From assembly GCA_013423325.1 (NCBI GenBank), contig BLJB01000534.1, positions 144 through 19,411 of the forward strand: 19,268 bases of DNA, written 5' to 3'. The notes under the pieces were generated by a model. The model was not told the origin of the DNA. It searched no databases and was given only the letters and a program-made list of their open reading frames with translations. The position numbers were made by a program, and so were the translations under genes. Shown in pieces: positions 8,483 through 19,211 of the stretch (within the stretch, counting starts at the first letter, position 1; each line of letters opens with the position of its first letter). This stretch comes from Usnea hakonensis (taxonomy: Eukaryota > Ascomycota > Lecanoromycetes > Lecanorales > Parmeliaceae).

Positions 8483-9309
8483 CTCCTACTCGAGCGTATT
8501 TCCTCTTCTAAAAAATTAAATTCTAACTCCTATATTAACTCTATACTATACGATAGTAATATTAAGATAGTAGAGGTAATACGATAATATAGTAGGAAGT
8601 ATTAGGCTATATAATAGCTTAATACTTAATCCCGTAATAGTATTACTATATAAACTTTCTACTTTTCGTAAAAATACGATTATTTAAAAATCTTTTTTAA
8701 TATCTACTAAGTATATACTAAATTTTAACTAAAACGAGGTCGGAGGATATATATAGAGGTTCGTATATTATATAAGGAATACTCCGAGTAGCTATAGTAG
8801 CTATAGTAGTTAAATAGTAGCTAGGTAAGTAGCTACGAGGCTAGAAGTAATACTTTAGGGCCGAGATAATATTATAAGAATCTATATAAGACGAATTAAA
8901 AGGCCCCTATATACTAATAGTTAGAATTAACTCTAGGGAGGAAAAGAAAAGGATTAATTAAGACTCTAGAAAGAAAAAGAAAAAGATTAATTAGTAGTTA
9001 ATAATAGTAAAGAGAAAAGATATAAGGGGAAAGTCTACTAAATATAGACTAGTTAATAAGACTAATAAGTCGAATTATCTAGACTAGTTAGGGACTAATA
9101 GACCGAATTAACTAGTTAATAAGACTAATTTAGGACTAAAAGACCTAGTAATTTAGTATTTAAAGCGCTAAGAGGGGACGATAATAACGGTAATAATATA
9201 TTTAGGAAGGAGATCTAAAAAGGGTAAATTATAAGCTAATCTTAATAATAGTTAAAAGTTAGAATAGCGAATAACTCCTATAGACTATCTAGTTATTAGT
9301 TTAGTTATC
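8483..9309 (-). other. Copia 3' untranslated region, with short internal repeats
   Basis: About 830 bases between the end of pol and the 3' LTR. No protein motif was found. It contains three imperfect units of about 31-34 bp at 9047-9145; the 18-mer ctagttaataagactaat is identical at 9049-9066 and 9112-9129, with a related unit starting at 9084. A purine-rich segment at 8935-9030 repeats a gaaaaagga...ttaatta motif. Short tandem copies of agctatagt occur near 8800. Confidence 0.6.
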
Positions 9310-9850
9310 TTAGATTAATAGTCTTATAAAATATTTTAAACTTATCCCTAGAAAGAGCCTTAGTTAATCTATTAGCGACTTATAAATTAGTAGGAGTATA
9401 TTTAAAGGCTACTAATTTATTAGCTACTTTCTCCCTATAGAAATAGTTAGTAATATTAATATACTTAGTATAACCATAAAATCTAAGGTCCTTTAATAAT
9501 ATAATTACTCCCTAGTTATCCCTATAAATAATAACCGTTTCTAGGCCGTTATTATATCTAGAACGTAGAGATATTAGTAGGCTTCGTAACTAAATTACCT
9601 CCTTAGTAGTTTATATTTAGCTAATATACTTAGCTTTATAGATAGATAGAGTAATAGTAACCTAGCGCTTTAAGGACTAGCTAATTACTACGCTTTCTAT
9701 ATTAAATATATAGTTAGAAGTAGAGCGACGAGTAACTATATTATCTATCTAATTAAAGTCCGTATAGCTAATTAAGTTTAAAAGAGTACCCTAAAAAATT
9801 AGTTCTATATTAATAGTCCCTTTAAGATATATAAAGATCCTTTTAACTAC
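9310..9850 (-). pseudogene. Copia RNase H
   Basis: Near its end the minus-strand frame reads TKYINITNYFYREKVANK, then FKYTPTNL*VANRLTKAL and FYKTINLR before the terminal stop at about 9310. This is the standard copia RNase H ending (SKHIDIRxHFxREKVExxxL...YVPTxxQxADxxTKxL). It shares its frame with the reverse transcriptase upstream. The visible changes are transitions only. Upstream limits are approximate. Confidence 0.85.
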
Positions 9851-10900
9851 CCCCTAATACTTCTTAGTCGAGTTATATATATAACGACTAACTACTAAGA
9901 TAGCGAATATTAGATCTAATTAAGTTCTAAATATTACGTATATAAGGGATCCTATAGCTAATTAGTAGTAGGTCTTATTCTTCTAAATAGCTTAGTAACC
10001 CTCTTTTACTAGTTTATATTTAGCTAAGATCTCTATAGGAGTAGAGACCGGCTTAGCCTCCTATATACTATTATCGCGGAGTATATATTTAATATATCTA
10101 GTCTATCTAAGATAAATAGTTCTCTTAGCTCTATCTCAAATTACTATTATTCCTAGATAATAAGCGTAAGACCCTAAATTAGTTATTTAAAATTAAGTAT
10201 TAAGAGTATTCTTAATATACTAGATATCTCTTTAATTAGGACTAGTTACTAGTATATTATCTATATAAAGTACTACGATAGTACTCGTATAACTATTAGT
10301 AAATACGCTATAGTTAGTATTAATAGAATAGAGTCCCTACTCCTTTATAAAATCGAAGAAGGTATTATATTATATATAGGGGGATTACTTTAAACTATAT
10401 AAGGCCTTATTAAGCTTATAGACCTTATTAGAGTATTACTTTAACTTAAAACTAATAGACTATATTATATAAATAACCTCTTTAACTACCCTATATAAGA
10501 AGGCGATTTTAATATCTATCTACTCTAGATTCTAATCTAGAGCTACTATAAGAGTAAATAAGGCCTTATAGCTTATAAGCTTAATAATCGAGATAAAAGT
10601 CTTATTATAATTTAGACCTTTACGCTAAAAGTATTCTAGTACTACTTAGCGTACCTTATAGCGAGTAACTTCTCCTTTAGGGCCTCGCTTTAGAGTAAAT
10701 ATCTATTTATCTTTTAAAGGCTTACGATCTAATAGATAGTCTACTAGCTCTTACGTTCTATTCTCTATTAATAAATTAATCTCGTCTTTTATAGCGGCTT
10801 TCTAGTTATTACTATTAGAGTTATTATTCGAGACGGCTTCGTTATAGCTTTTAGGCTTATAGGACTCCCGAATAATAAATATAAATAAGGCTAGTAGATC
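9850..10900 (-). pseudogene. Copia reverse transcriptase
   Basis: Two diagnostic motifs appear in one frame: YKLNKALYSLK* (minus strand, 10420-10384; family CxLxKALYGLKQAPR) and VVLYIDNILVT (about 10285-10245; family YVDDxLI), in which the second catalytic Asp has become Asn by a G-to-A change. This copy therefore cannot code for an active enzyme even apart from its stops. It copies element RNA into cDNA in live relatives. The outer limits are set by spacing, not by clear edges. Confidence 0.9.
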
Positions 10901-11199
10901 TAGTAAGAGATTATAATATTATAATTTAAAATAATTTGCGAGAGGTCTAGATTTAGATAATTCTAAACTTACTAAGCTTAATATTAATAGGGTACTAGTA
11001 GGCGTTAGTATTAGCGTAGTAGAGGCTATAGGGATAGAAGTAGAAGTAGAGATAAAAATAGAGATAGGTACTAGTTCGTCTTCTATAGTAATAATTTAAG
11101 GATTCGTGATAGTAGGTATTAAGCCTTTTCTAAACTAAATCGATATTATTAATGGCGGTAATATTTCCTCTACTAGGGGAGACTTTAGCTATTTAACGC

Positions 11200-12600
11200 G
11201 AAGGAATTTAGATAGAACCTTCCTCTATATTATTTAAGATATACGAAAGGTTCTTCTATCCTTAAGTAGTATCTAATAGATTCGATCGCCCTTATATTCT
11301 AGTAGTCTAATAGGACTCTTAGTAATAGTATAGTCTTAACTAGTCTTCTAACTAGTATTAGACTTCTATACGAGGTACTAGCTATAGAAGCTAAGGGGAC
11401 GAAGATACTTTAGTCTAGGCTATACGCTAATTTTAGCTTCGTAAAGGGTTAGCTTACGGCTCTAGATAAGATAATAATTATATAAGTAACTAGCTATTAT
11501 TATTAATTAAGGCTAGTACTTTATAGAGAGACCTATCTCTTCTATTACTATAAAAATATATTCTTTTAAGTCTTAATTAAGTCTCTTAGAGGAGCTATTC
11601 TATTTAGGGTTATTTAGAATAGTAGACTCTTATATAATACTACTATTACCGCGAAAATGGTTAAACTTATAGTTAGAGTACTTATTACTCTAGTTAGTCT
11701 AGAGATAGTTATATTAGAAATTACCTCTTTCGTTATATATAAGGTAATAATAGAAAGTAGTAAATACTTTATTCTTTAAGCGAAGAATTTCTATCTCGAA
11801 AATCTTTATATAATTATTAAGAAAGGTAATAAAATATTTAAAACTAAATCTAATTTCCTCTATTTAGCCGAGATTATTATAAATAAGGTCTAAATATCGC
11901 CTACTAGGGCGAATATAGAAAGTATATTTAATCTACTATATCTTCTTAATAGTATAAGATATATAAGATACCTTATCTATAACCTCTTTTAATAGATTAA
12001 TACTATAATATTTAAGTTACTATATATCCCTAGAGTAATCTAGATAATAATAATAATAAGCTATAGTTTTAGAATTAGGCTTACGCTTTTGTCTTTTCTA
12101 TAGCCTATCTCTATAGTTAAATATTCTAGAGTTATCTAACTCTAAATCCGAAGTTAAATATAAGGCCGAATCTAATTCTAAACTAGAATCCGAGCTATTA
12201 TAGCTAGAAGCGGAGCTAATATTAGAGTTAGACTTATAATAGAAAGTATGGGAGCGCTTTCTATTATTAATAGATATAGGGGAGATAATTAGGCCTTCGA
12301 TTAGATTAATAGTTATTATAGCCGAGCGGGATTTCTTTTTTAGGCGAGTTTTAGAGGCTTACTTTAGTACTAGAACTAATATAGATAGCTATTTAGAATC
12401 GTTTTTCTATATATTAAAGCGATAGATATTATTATTAATAAGCTAGATAGTAATTTTTTTTACCCTGATTTTAATTCCCTTAAGGACGATTTTTATTAGA
12501 TAATCTAATCGTATTAGCTTACCCTAAGAAATTAGGTTTATAGATAGACTAGGGATATAGAGTATATTATTAAAAATTAATAAATAACGTTAGCCGCTAA
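11200..12600 (-). pseudogene. Copia integrase region (assigned by position)
   Basis: This segment lies between the protease and reverse transcriptase motifs of the same frame, where copia elements encode integrase. I did not pick out a convincing zinc-binding or DDE motif by eye, so the call rests on gene order and length. It is RIP-affected throughout. Confidence 0.5.
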
Positions 12601-12775
12601 TATTAATTCCGATTTTAATTTTATCTTTAGTAACTAGGTAGAGGGATCCCCTAATACCCCTAATTAGTTGATAGTTATCTTTAGAAGTAAGAGGATAATA
12701 AGTCTTAAAAACTAAATAATTAGATATTATATAGACTAAATAGTACGAGTCTAAATCCTATCTTAGAAGTTTAGA
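12600..12775 (-). pseudogene. Copia aspartic protease
   Basis: On the minus strand from about 12757 the frame reads DLDSYYLVYIISNYLVF, then LIRGIRGSLYLV near 12660. This matches WxLDSGAxxHMTxxxxxF...VxGxGxG, the active-site region of copia proteases, with DSG converted to DSY. It lies in the same frame as the zinc knuckle and the reverse transcriptase. Confidence 0.75.
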
Positions 12776-13049
12776 TTCTACCGCTATAGTAATAGTCTCT
12801 ATAATATAAGACTCTAGCTTCCTATCCTTAAAGAGTATAGTGATATAATAGTTATATCTACTATAGTCCCGGTTAGTATTAGAGTTAAAAGTCGAACTAT
12901 CTTTACTAGCGATATTATAGTAAGTAGAGTTAATATTTTAGCGGGGCTTACGAGACTTCTTATAATAGTTATAGCGATTATAATAATTATTCTTTTAGTT
13001 ATTATAATACCTACGGTCTCTATCGCTACGCTATTATTTACTATTATTA

Positions 13050-13830
13050 TTTTAACTACGACTCGAGGTTTACTTACGTTAGTTTGATCTACCCTTATAT
13101 TTATTACGGGTATAGTAGTTCTTTTTATAATTCTAGTAGTATTTAATTAAGTGTTAGATATAGACTACGTCTAGTCTTTTAACTATATTATTTTAGAGTT
13201 TCTCTATTCTAAGAGTAGTTATAATATACGCCTCTAGCTATATTACTACTATTCCTAATATAGATTTAATATAACTAGTAAAAGGATTAATTATACTTTA
13301 AATAAATTACTATATTATATACTCGAGACTAAAAGTAGTATTTTCGTTATCGTTTATAATTAGATAGATCTAGATATAGGTTAAGAAGTAGTTTTTATAC
13401 TCCTTATTAAGACTAATATAGAAGAGAAAAATAAAGAGATTCTTATTAAAGCCTAATTTATTATATATATTAAAAATATTATTATATAGTTCCTTAAACT
13501 TCCCGGTATACTTAATAATAGTTTAATAGTCTAAAAGCTTAAGAGATAGTAGTTAGTAATAGTAATTATTAAGGGTTCTAGTCCCCTTAGGCTTATAATC
13601 TATTTAGATAGTAATCTAGAAGAGGTAGGCGTTAGTAGTATTTTCCTTATAATTATTATAATAGTTAATATCTAGGCTACTAAGTATCGCGTTATAAGCT
13701 AGAAAATACTTATTTTTCTACTTATTAAAGTAATTTTTATAGCTAATATTATTAACTTTAGGGACTAGGATAGGTTCTTAGCCTTCTATATATCTACTAT
13801 TAGTCGTAATAATTTAATCTATATTAGCCT
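13050..13830 (-). pseudogene. Copia gag with CCHC zinc knuckle
   Basis: The frame reads YFLAYNAILSSLD near 13710-13670 and YTGKFKELYNNIF further on, like the copia gag core. At 13138-13097 there is a CX2CX4HX4C arrangement in which all four zinc ligands have turned to Tyr codons (TGY to TAY or CAY to TAY), while the surrounding KK, TR and K residues remain. It is in frame with pol. Gag forms the particle and binds RNA in live elements. Confidence 0.8.
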
Positions 13831-14720
13831 AAATAACTTTAGCTAGAAATATTAATTAGGTAGTAGTAATATATTTTTATAGTATTAAGATAATTAGCTA
13901 TATCCTTATTTTTTATTTCTATATCTAGTATCTTTTAGGGTTCTTAAGCTTTTTAATCTTCGATAAAGATAGTACCCTTATCGATTCGTACTTTATAATT
14001 TAATAGTAATAGAATATATAAAGATTTAACTTCGAAGCTAAATAAATTAGTATCGCTATATATCGAAAATATTAATTTATTAGTAGAAAAACTAGAAGTT
14101 GATAGAGTAGATACTCTAGATTTAGATAGATAATATATATCTTACTCGTATTCTAGGGCCTTTTAGATAGGTTCGCTAAAATAATTTAGAAGTTAAATAA
14201 TAGTATATCTACGAGATTCCCCCTTTCTAATAGTATCGTAGATATTAAATTTATAGTAATAGCGAGAGAAGTCTTGTACGAGTATCTAATATTATTAGTA
14301 TTCGTATAGCTAATCCTATTTAATAATATAGTAGATTCTATCTACTTCTTTATAATTAATAATAATTTAAGCTTTCTACTTAAGAGTTAGGGTATAGGAG
14401 AAATAGTAATATATACTAACTAGAGTCTAAAGATATAATAGATTACGTATAATACGTATAGACCTTCTAATCTTATAGGATAGAGTTTAGAGTATATATA
14501 TTAATTCTAAGGCTTAGTTAAAAATATTATCTCTATCTATTATTAGTATATCCCTAAAAAGGGGTTACGCTTAATATTATATATACTTATTCTATTTTTT
14601 TACTCTTTCGAAACGTTCTTCTTTATTTATAACTTTACGCGCTACCGTTTCTAAAGGTAATAGCGATAATTAGCGTAGAATTAGTAGAAATTTAAATAAG
14701 GGCGAGGCCTATTAAGATTA
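13800..14720 (-). pseudogene. Unassigned degenerate frame upstream of copia gag
   Basis: A long minus-strand stretch reads as plausible protein, broken only by TAA and TAG. Samples are EERFERVKK near 14610, IINYKEVDRIYYII near 14340 and RKGESRRYTII near 14220. It is one frame away from gag-pol, so it is either an N-terminal gag extension with one indel or a separate ORF. I recognise no domain. It helps explain why the element exceeds the usual copia length. Confidence 0.45.
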
Positions 14721-15667
14721 TATAATTAATAGTTCGCTTACTATTAGCGTTTAATAATTATAATAGCGGCTCGGTAATTATAGTTAGAATAGTAACTAAA
14801 TACTAAGATTAACTAACTCCTAATTTAATATAGTAAATAGTTAGGCTAGAAGCTCTAATAGTAAGATCTATATATCTTATCTATAAATTAATAGTAAAAT
14901 TAATAATATAGTATTAATAATAGTACCCTTTAACTAAACTCGTTAGAAAGAGATTATAAGGAGGGACTAGTAATATAAAAATAGTTTATAATTAGCTATC
15001 TAGTATCTTTTTAGATATAGTAATAATCTAAGTAGCTTTTAGATAGTACTTTAATAATAGTAGCGTTTTTCGACTTATCTTAAAATATCGGAATAGGTAG
15101 TTATAAGAGATTATCTAGAATAACTAGTAAAATAAAACTAACTTCTCGCTTTTATAATTGATTATCTAGAGTCTTAGGGGTATATAATAGCTATTCGGTT
15201 TAATTAGACCGCTTAGTAACTTAATAATACCGAAAATAGATAAAGTAGATATAGTTTTAGGTACTCTCGAGCCTTATAATAATAGTATAGAGTAAGTGAG
15301 TATAGTCTATATAATTTAGGTAGTCTAAGAAAACTCTATAAAGTTATAGTAATATCTAATTAGTATAATCTATAGGCGGAATAGTATCTTTTAGTAGATA
15401 ATTATTAGCTAATACTAGCGCGTAACCCGGTCGCGGCTAAGCTAAAGGTTATAGCGTAATTTATATATTTTTAGGATTAAATTAATCCCTATATCCTTTC
15501 TATAGCCTAGTAGGCTATACCTAGTATAGTATTAATTTTTATATTTGGGTATATCCCGACTAATAGATAGTATAGCTAGTAGTTCGTTTAGCCCTTTTTA
15601 GAACTCTTATTATAAGCTAGTAGATATAATATAAAGCGAAAGGATTACTAAAATAATACCCTATAAT
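14721..15667 (-). other. Copia 5' leader, no gene recognised
   Basis: About 950 bases between the primer-binding site and the unassigned frame. They are AT-rich and RIP-affected, with stop-broken readings and no motif I can name. A short GC-richer patch at 15415-15440 stands out but shows no structure I can assign. Confidence 0.4.
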
Positions 15668-15681
15668 CCGGGCTTATAACC
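15668..15681 (-). promoter_or_regulatory. Copia primer-binding site, complementary to the anticodon arm of initiator tRNA-Met
   Basis: On the plus strand these 14 bases read ccgggcttataacc and abut the LTR exactly. With one RIP-type change they equal the internal stretch CGGGCTCATAACC around the CAT anticodon of eukaryotic initiator tRNA-Met. Copia-type elements are known to prime from a cleaved half of that tRNA instead of its 3' CCA end, so both position and sequence fit. Confidence 0.85.
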
Positions 15682-15827
15682 TATAGAAAGTAGGTATATA
15701 GAATACTTATTAAGTTTATTAATTAGTTCTAGAAGTATAAGAAATGTGCGAGACTATTTACAAAATACTAAGGCGCCAAGGTTACGTGACGAAGTTACGT
15801 GACTCGGTAAACCTTCCTATTTTGACA
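15682..15827 (-). repeat. Copia 5' LTR (right copy, 146 bp)
   Basis: Partner of 8336-8482. On the minus strand it starts TGTCAAAATAGG (intact TG) and ends TA (CA before RIP); the left copy shows the reverse, so each LTR keeps one original end. Confidence 0.93.
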
Positions 15828-15832
15828 TTTAT
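15828..15832. repeat. Target-site duplication of the copia element, right copy
   Basis: TTTAT, matching 8331-8335. Confidence 0.85.
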
Positions 15833-15839
15833 AAGCCCT

Positions 15840-17230
15840 TAGAAGATCTCTTATAATATTATTTATAATAATTTAAGAATTTATTTATCTTTTTACTCTA
15901 TTTAGATTATATTCTCTAAAGTTTATTTTATTACCTTATAGCCCTTATTAATTAATATTAAAGCTAGCTTAAAAAAGAGTATTATAATATATAATATATT
16001 TAATTTATTATAATTAGATCGCCTAGATAGGATATCTATAAAATTATATCTTCTAAGATAATATTAGATTTTAAAATTATAAGTAGATAGAAACTCGACT
16101 TAATAGACTTATCTATAATTTAAAGTCTTAGCTATTAGAAAGGATTTAAGGTTATAGTAATCTATTATTATAATAATCTAATATTATAACCTTTTTAAAT
16201 ATTTTTATTAGATTTAAAAGGATACTATAATAGCTAATAGCTTCTAATTAAAGATTCTATAATTTATTTTTATAGATAATAGTTTTCGGCTATAAAAGGC
16301 GATAGGATATATATAGATATCTAATTACTTCTATAAATATATACTCGAAATAGTATATATACTAGTATCTATCTTAATCTATATAGGGAGTAATAGATTA
16401 TAATAAATTAATAGAGATATTTTAGTAAAGGTAGATTTTAAGTCTCGAAAAGCTAATTTTATTAAATTAAACTATATAAAAGGGATAACGTTTTTTATAA
16501 AATCTATTAAAAGTCTAATAATTATATTATAATTCTAAATAAAATAATAATAGAAGTTATAAAATCCTAGAAATAATTATATTTATTTAATAGATTATAG
16601 AGGTAGTTATTTAATAATAATAGAGACTCTTACTAGGTCTATTATATTATTATTAAGACTAATAATATAGTCTAAGAACTCTATTATATTAATATTAAAT
16701 TTATACTTCTCTAGTTTAGTAAATAATCTATATATCTTTAAGACTTTTAGTACTTTTTTTATATATTTTTTATAGTCCTTAAAATTATTAGAATAAATAA
16801 GAATATTATCTAGATAAATAATTATAATTATATTAATTAGATATATTAAGATCTTATTAATATAAGATTAAAAAGTAGAGGAAGTATTTATCAGATTAAA
16901 TAATATTATATAATATTTAAAAAGATTATATTTAATTCTAAATATTATTTTCTATTTATTACCCTCTTTAATTTAAATAAAGTTATATACCCTTTAAAGA
17001 TTAATTTTAGTAAATTATTTAGCTCGATAAAGGTAGTTAAAGATCTCTAAAATTAATAGAATTAGATACTAATTTTTAATAGTAATTATATTAAGGCCTT
17101 AGTAATCTATATAAAGGCGTAAGCCTCTATCCTTCTTTTTAATAAATAGGATTAAAGTATTAATTAAACATTTAGATTATTTAATAAACCCCGATTTTAG
17201 ATTTTAGTTAATATAGTTTTTAAGGACTTC
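15840..17230 (-). pseudogene. G2 reverse transcriptase and RNase H
   Basis: Read from high to low coordinates on the minus strand in one frame: FIKKKDRGLRLYIDYRGLN (about 17150-17090; family FVKKKDGxLRxCVDYRxLN), FRIKYNLFKY (about 16935), IYLDNILIYSNNF (16820-16785; family YLDDILIYS, second catalytic Asp changed to Asn), LGFYNFYYYFI (family FLGFxNYYRRFI, about 16575), and in RNase H IAFYSRKL (about 16290), DYYNLKSF (about 16150) and LSTYNF (about 16070). The order and spacing are those of Ty3/gypsy pol. The frame continues into integrase beyond the copia insertion. It is non-functional because of many stops. Confidence 0.92.
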
Positions 17231-18245
17231 TAATTTAATCTTAAATAAATTATAAAGGAGATTAAATAATAAAGTAATATCTAGCTAAAGGTCTATAATA
17301 TAGTTAAGATTTTCTCTATAAAAAAATAATTTACTCCCTATTATCTTACTAAATATATTAATATAGTTTTAATATACTTTTAGGATCTATATAAATATCT
17401 TTTTAAATATCCTTATAGAGTTTATAACTCCTACTTCTACTTTTAGAATCTATATCTTTTTAGATATTTTTATAAAATTTATAACTTCTACTTCTACTTC
17501 CTTTATATAATAAATATATATAGATTCTCTTTCTATCTTTTTTATAAATTTCGTTTATTCTAATATTTTAATATTATTAAAGATTTAGATACTTTTTATA
17601 GTCTAATTAATTAAAGAATTAACCTCCTTTAGCTAAAATAGTTCTAAAATAACTCTATATCTCTATATTAGAATTATTCTAAAAGTATACTATAACTAGT
17701 TAATTTAAATTCGATATAAGATCTTTAATAATATAAGGCTAATAGTCTTTCTTTATATATTAACTATATAAGCTACTCTTACTTCTAATAGTTCTAATTA
17801 TAGACCCTTTATAAAATTCTTATTAATAAAGTTTATAATTACTTTATAATTAATAAGTATTTAGAGACCTATTTTAATTTTATAAGACTAGAGTTAAATA
17901 TTTATTAATATATAAAAGTCGTCTTAATTATATTTAGAGCTTAGAATTAATAGTATAAACTCTTAGATAAGATCCTTTTATAATTAGATAAACCTTATTT
18001 ATTACTCTAATATCTTAAGAATATTAGTATTATTTAAATTATTCTATAGATATAGGATAGTAGTAGCCTAGTTAATATTTTTTAAGATTACGTACTTCTA
18101 TAATATTTCTTTAGATATTACGAGGTTACGTTTTTTATATAGATATAATTTAATAGAGCCTTCTAATAATCTATTATTTAATATCCTTTTATATTATAAT
18201 ATATATAGACCCCTATATTTTAATATTACTTTTAATAGTTCTTAT
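17231..18245 (-). other. G2 upstream region (expected protease and gag), not resolved
   Basis: About 1 kb of strongly AT-rich, CA/TG-free sequence upstream of the G2 reverse transcriptase. By gypsy gene order it should hold protease and the end of gag. I could not identify an active-site or zinc-knuckle motif with confidence. A pair of related segments (tatatctttttagatattt-like, about 17385-17490) repeats imperfectly. Confidence 0.45.
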
Positions 18246-18258
18246 AAATATCTATTCT
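18246..18258. repeat. Target-site duplication of element D, left copy
   Basis: aaatatctattct, exactly repeated at 18988-19000. Confidence 0.9.
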
Positions 18259-18987
18259 GGAAGGAGACGGAGGCGATAAGAGGAAGAGTGCGGGGCTGGG
18301 GTGACACAGCCTGGCGCACCCTGTGGGAAGGCTACCGTACGGGTATACCCGAAAACGAGAGGACACCAGCTCAGGGTCCTAAGGACTAGAAAACGAGGAG
18401 AACACTTCACTATAACCTCGCGAAAGCCGAAAGCTCCGCCCTGATCTAGATACGAATAGAGAAGATCGGGCTGGCATAGTTCCTCTTCCGTCGCAAGGTC
18501 CCGGGTATCTATATAGTTAGCTGCGAATGCGGCTAGCCGAAATAGGATACTAAATATATCCTTATCTTCTATCCGAGGCTAGGATAATTCAGACTAGCAC
18601 TTCTAGAGTCCGCGGGAACTAGTGACTTATAGAGAATGCTAACTACCCTAAGAGGGGCGAGGGCGTTAACTAGATAGCTAATCCAATCCGGCCTCCTAGG
18701 CTAGTATTCCCTAGTAAAAGACTAGTTATATAGGGATAGAGCGGCCTAAGGGACGCTAGTATCGGTATAAAGGGGGTAGAGGAATATAAGCGTAGGAGGT
18801 ACCGAGCGATAGTAGTCGAAGGTGGTATATAGACTTAAAATAGCGGAGATAAGTAGGAGTATAGTAAGGTTTTTTACCCTAGTAGTAGTGATACTATAAA
18901 GGTTTCCCTTATATCATTACTATAGAGCTTCCCGTAATTATCTTTCACATAGTTAGATAGACACGAGTATGAATTCCAATCCAATCC
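18259..18987 (+). mobile_element. Element D: 729-bp chimeric retroposon with CCAAT tail
   Basis: A plus-strand insertion in G2 sequence, flanked by a 13-bp target-site duplication, starting GG and ending CCAATCCAATCC. The 3' part (18495-18987) is the B-type module with extra RIP-type changes. The first 236 bases are GC-rich, keep CA and TG, and show no convincing match to the same region of B or C. They can fold into several hairpins: GGCTG/CAGCC (18294-18311), the perfect palindrome CGGGTATACCCG (18340-18351), and CCC-T-GATCT with AGATCGGG at about 18439-18471. No coding frame was found. The sharp change in RIP load at the junction suggests that two unrelated sequences were joined. Confidence 0.85.
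18495..18987 (+). repeat. Shared 3' module, copy in element D
   Basis: 493 bp colinear with 3533-4026 of element B. Examples of RIP-type change relative to B are gccagctg to gttagctg and ggctggccgaaacagg to ggctagccgaaatagg. Confidence 0.9.
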
Positions 18988-19000
18988 AAATATCTATTCT
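18988..19000. repeat. Target-site duplication of element D, right copy
   Basis: Exact copy of 18246-18258. Confidence 0.9.
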
Positions 19001-19211
19001 CTTATTACTATTCGAAATAGATAATAAATTATTTAGATTAAATTAGTTTTAAAGGGGTAAATAGATCTAACTTTAATTTATATTATTTATAAATTAAACT
19101 CTTTTTTATTTATTATATTCTAAATCTTTATAATTTTCCCTAGTTTATTTATTAATTTTTAAATAATTTTCTACTTACTAAGCTACTTTTTTAAAGATAA
19201 TAAATATATTT
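19001..19211 (-). other. Short AT-rich segment between elements D and E
   Basis: About 210 bases of RIP-affected DNA, probably further upstream sequence of G2 because D lies inside it. I see no motif. Its last 13 bases (19199-19211) are the predicted target-site duplication of element E. Confidence 0.45.

Larger units (their letters stand above)
8336..15827 (-). mobile_element. Complete Ty1/copia retrotransposon, RIP-inactivated, nested in G2
   Basis: A 7492-bp element on the minus strand with 147- and 146-bp LTRs, a 5-bp target-site duplication, a primer-binding site next to the 5' LTR, and the domain order gag, protease, integrase, reverse transcriptase, RNase H. The placement of integrase before reverse transcriptase is diagnostic of copia. 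Gag, zinc knuckle, protease, reverse transcriptase and RNase H motifs all fall in one frame from about 13790 to 9310, so inactivation is by stops, not frameshifts. The element is longer than the usual 5-6 kb because of about 1.8 kb between the primer site and the recognisable gag and about 0.8 kb after pol. Confidence 0.95.
5640..19211 (-). mobile_element. G2: RIP-degraded Ty3/gypsy retrotransposon, interrupted by C, copia and D
   Basis: The minus-strand reading order from high to low coordinates is reverse transcriptase and RNase H (about 17200-15840), then integrase (8330-7644 and 6379-5960), then chromodomain (5835-5640). Three insertions with target-site duplications break it: D, copia and C. 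Subtracting copia plus TSD (7497 bp, a multiple of three) and C plus TSD (1264 bp) leaves all these domains in one frame. Upstream sequence reaches at least 19211, with gag and the 5' LTR not identified. The 3' LTR should lie below 5640 but was not recognised. Confidence 0.85.

Noticed and set aside
18259..18330. A second HDV-like ribozyme at the 5' end of element D
   Set aside because: The first 30 bases are almost all purine and cannot form the 7-bp P1 helix with the bases at the expected spacing.
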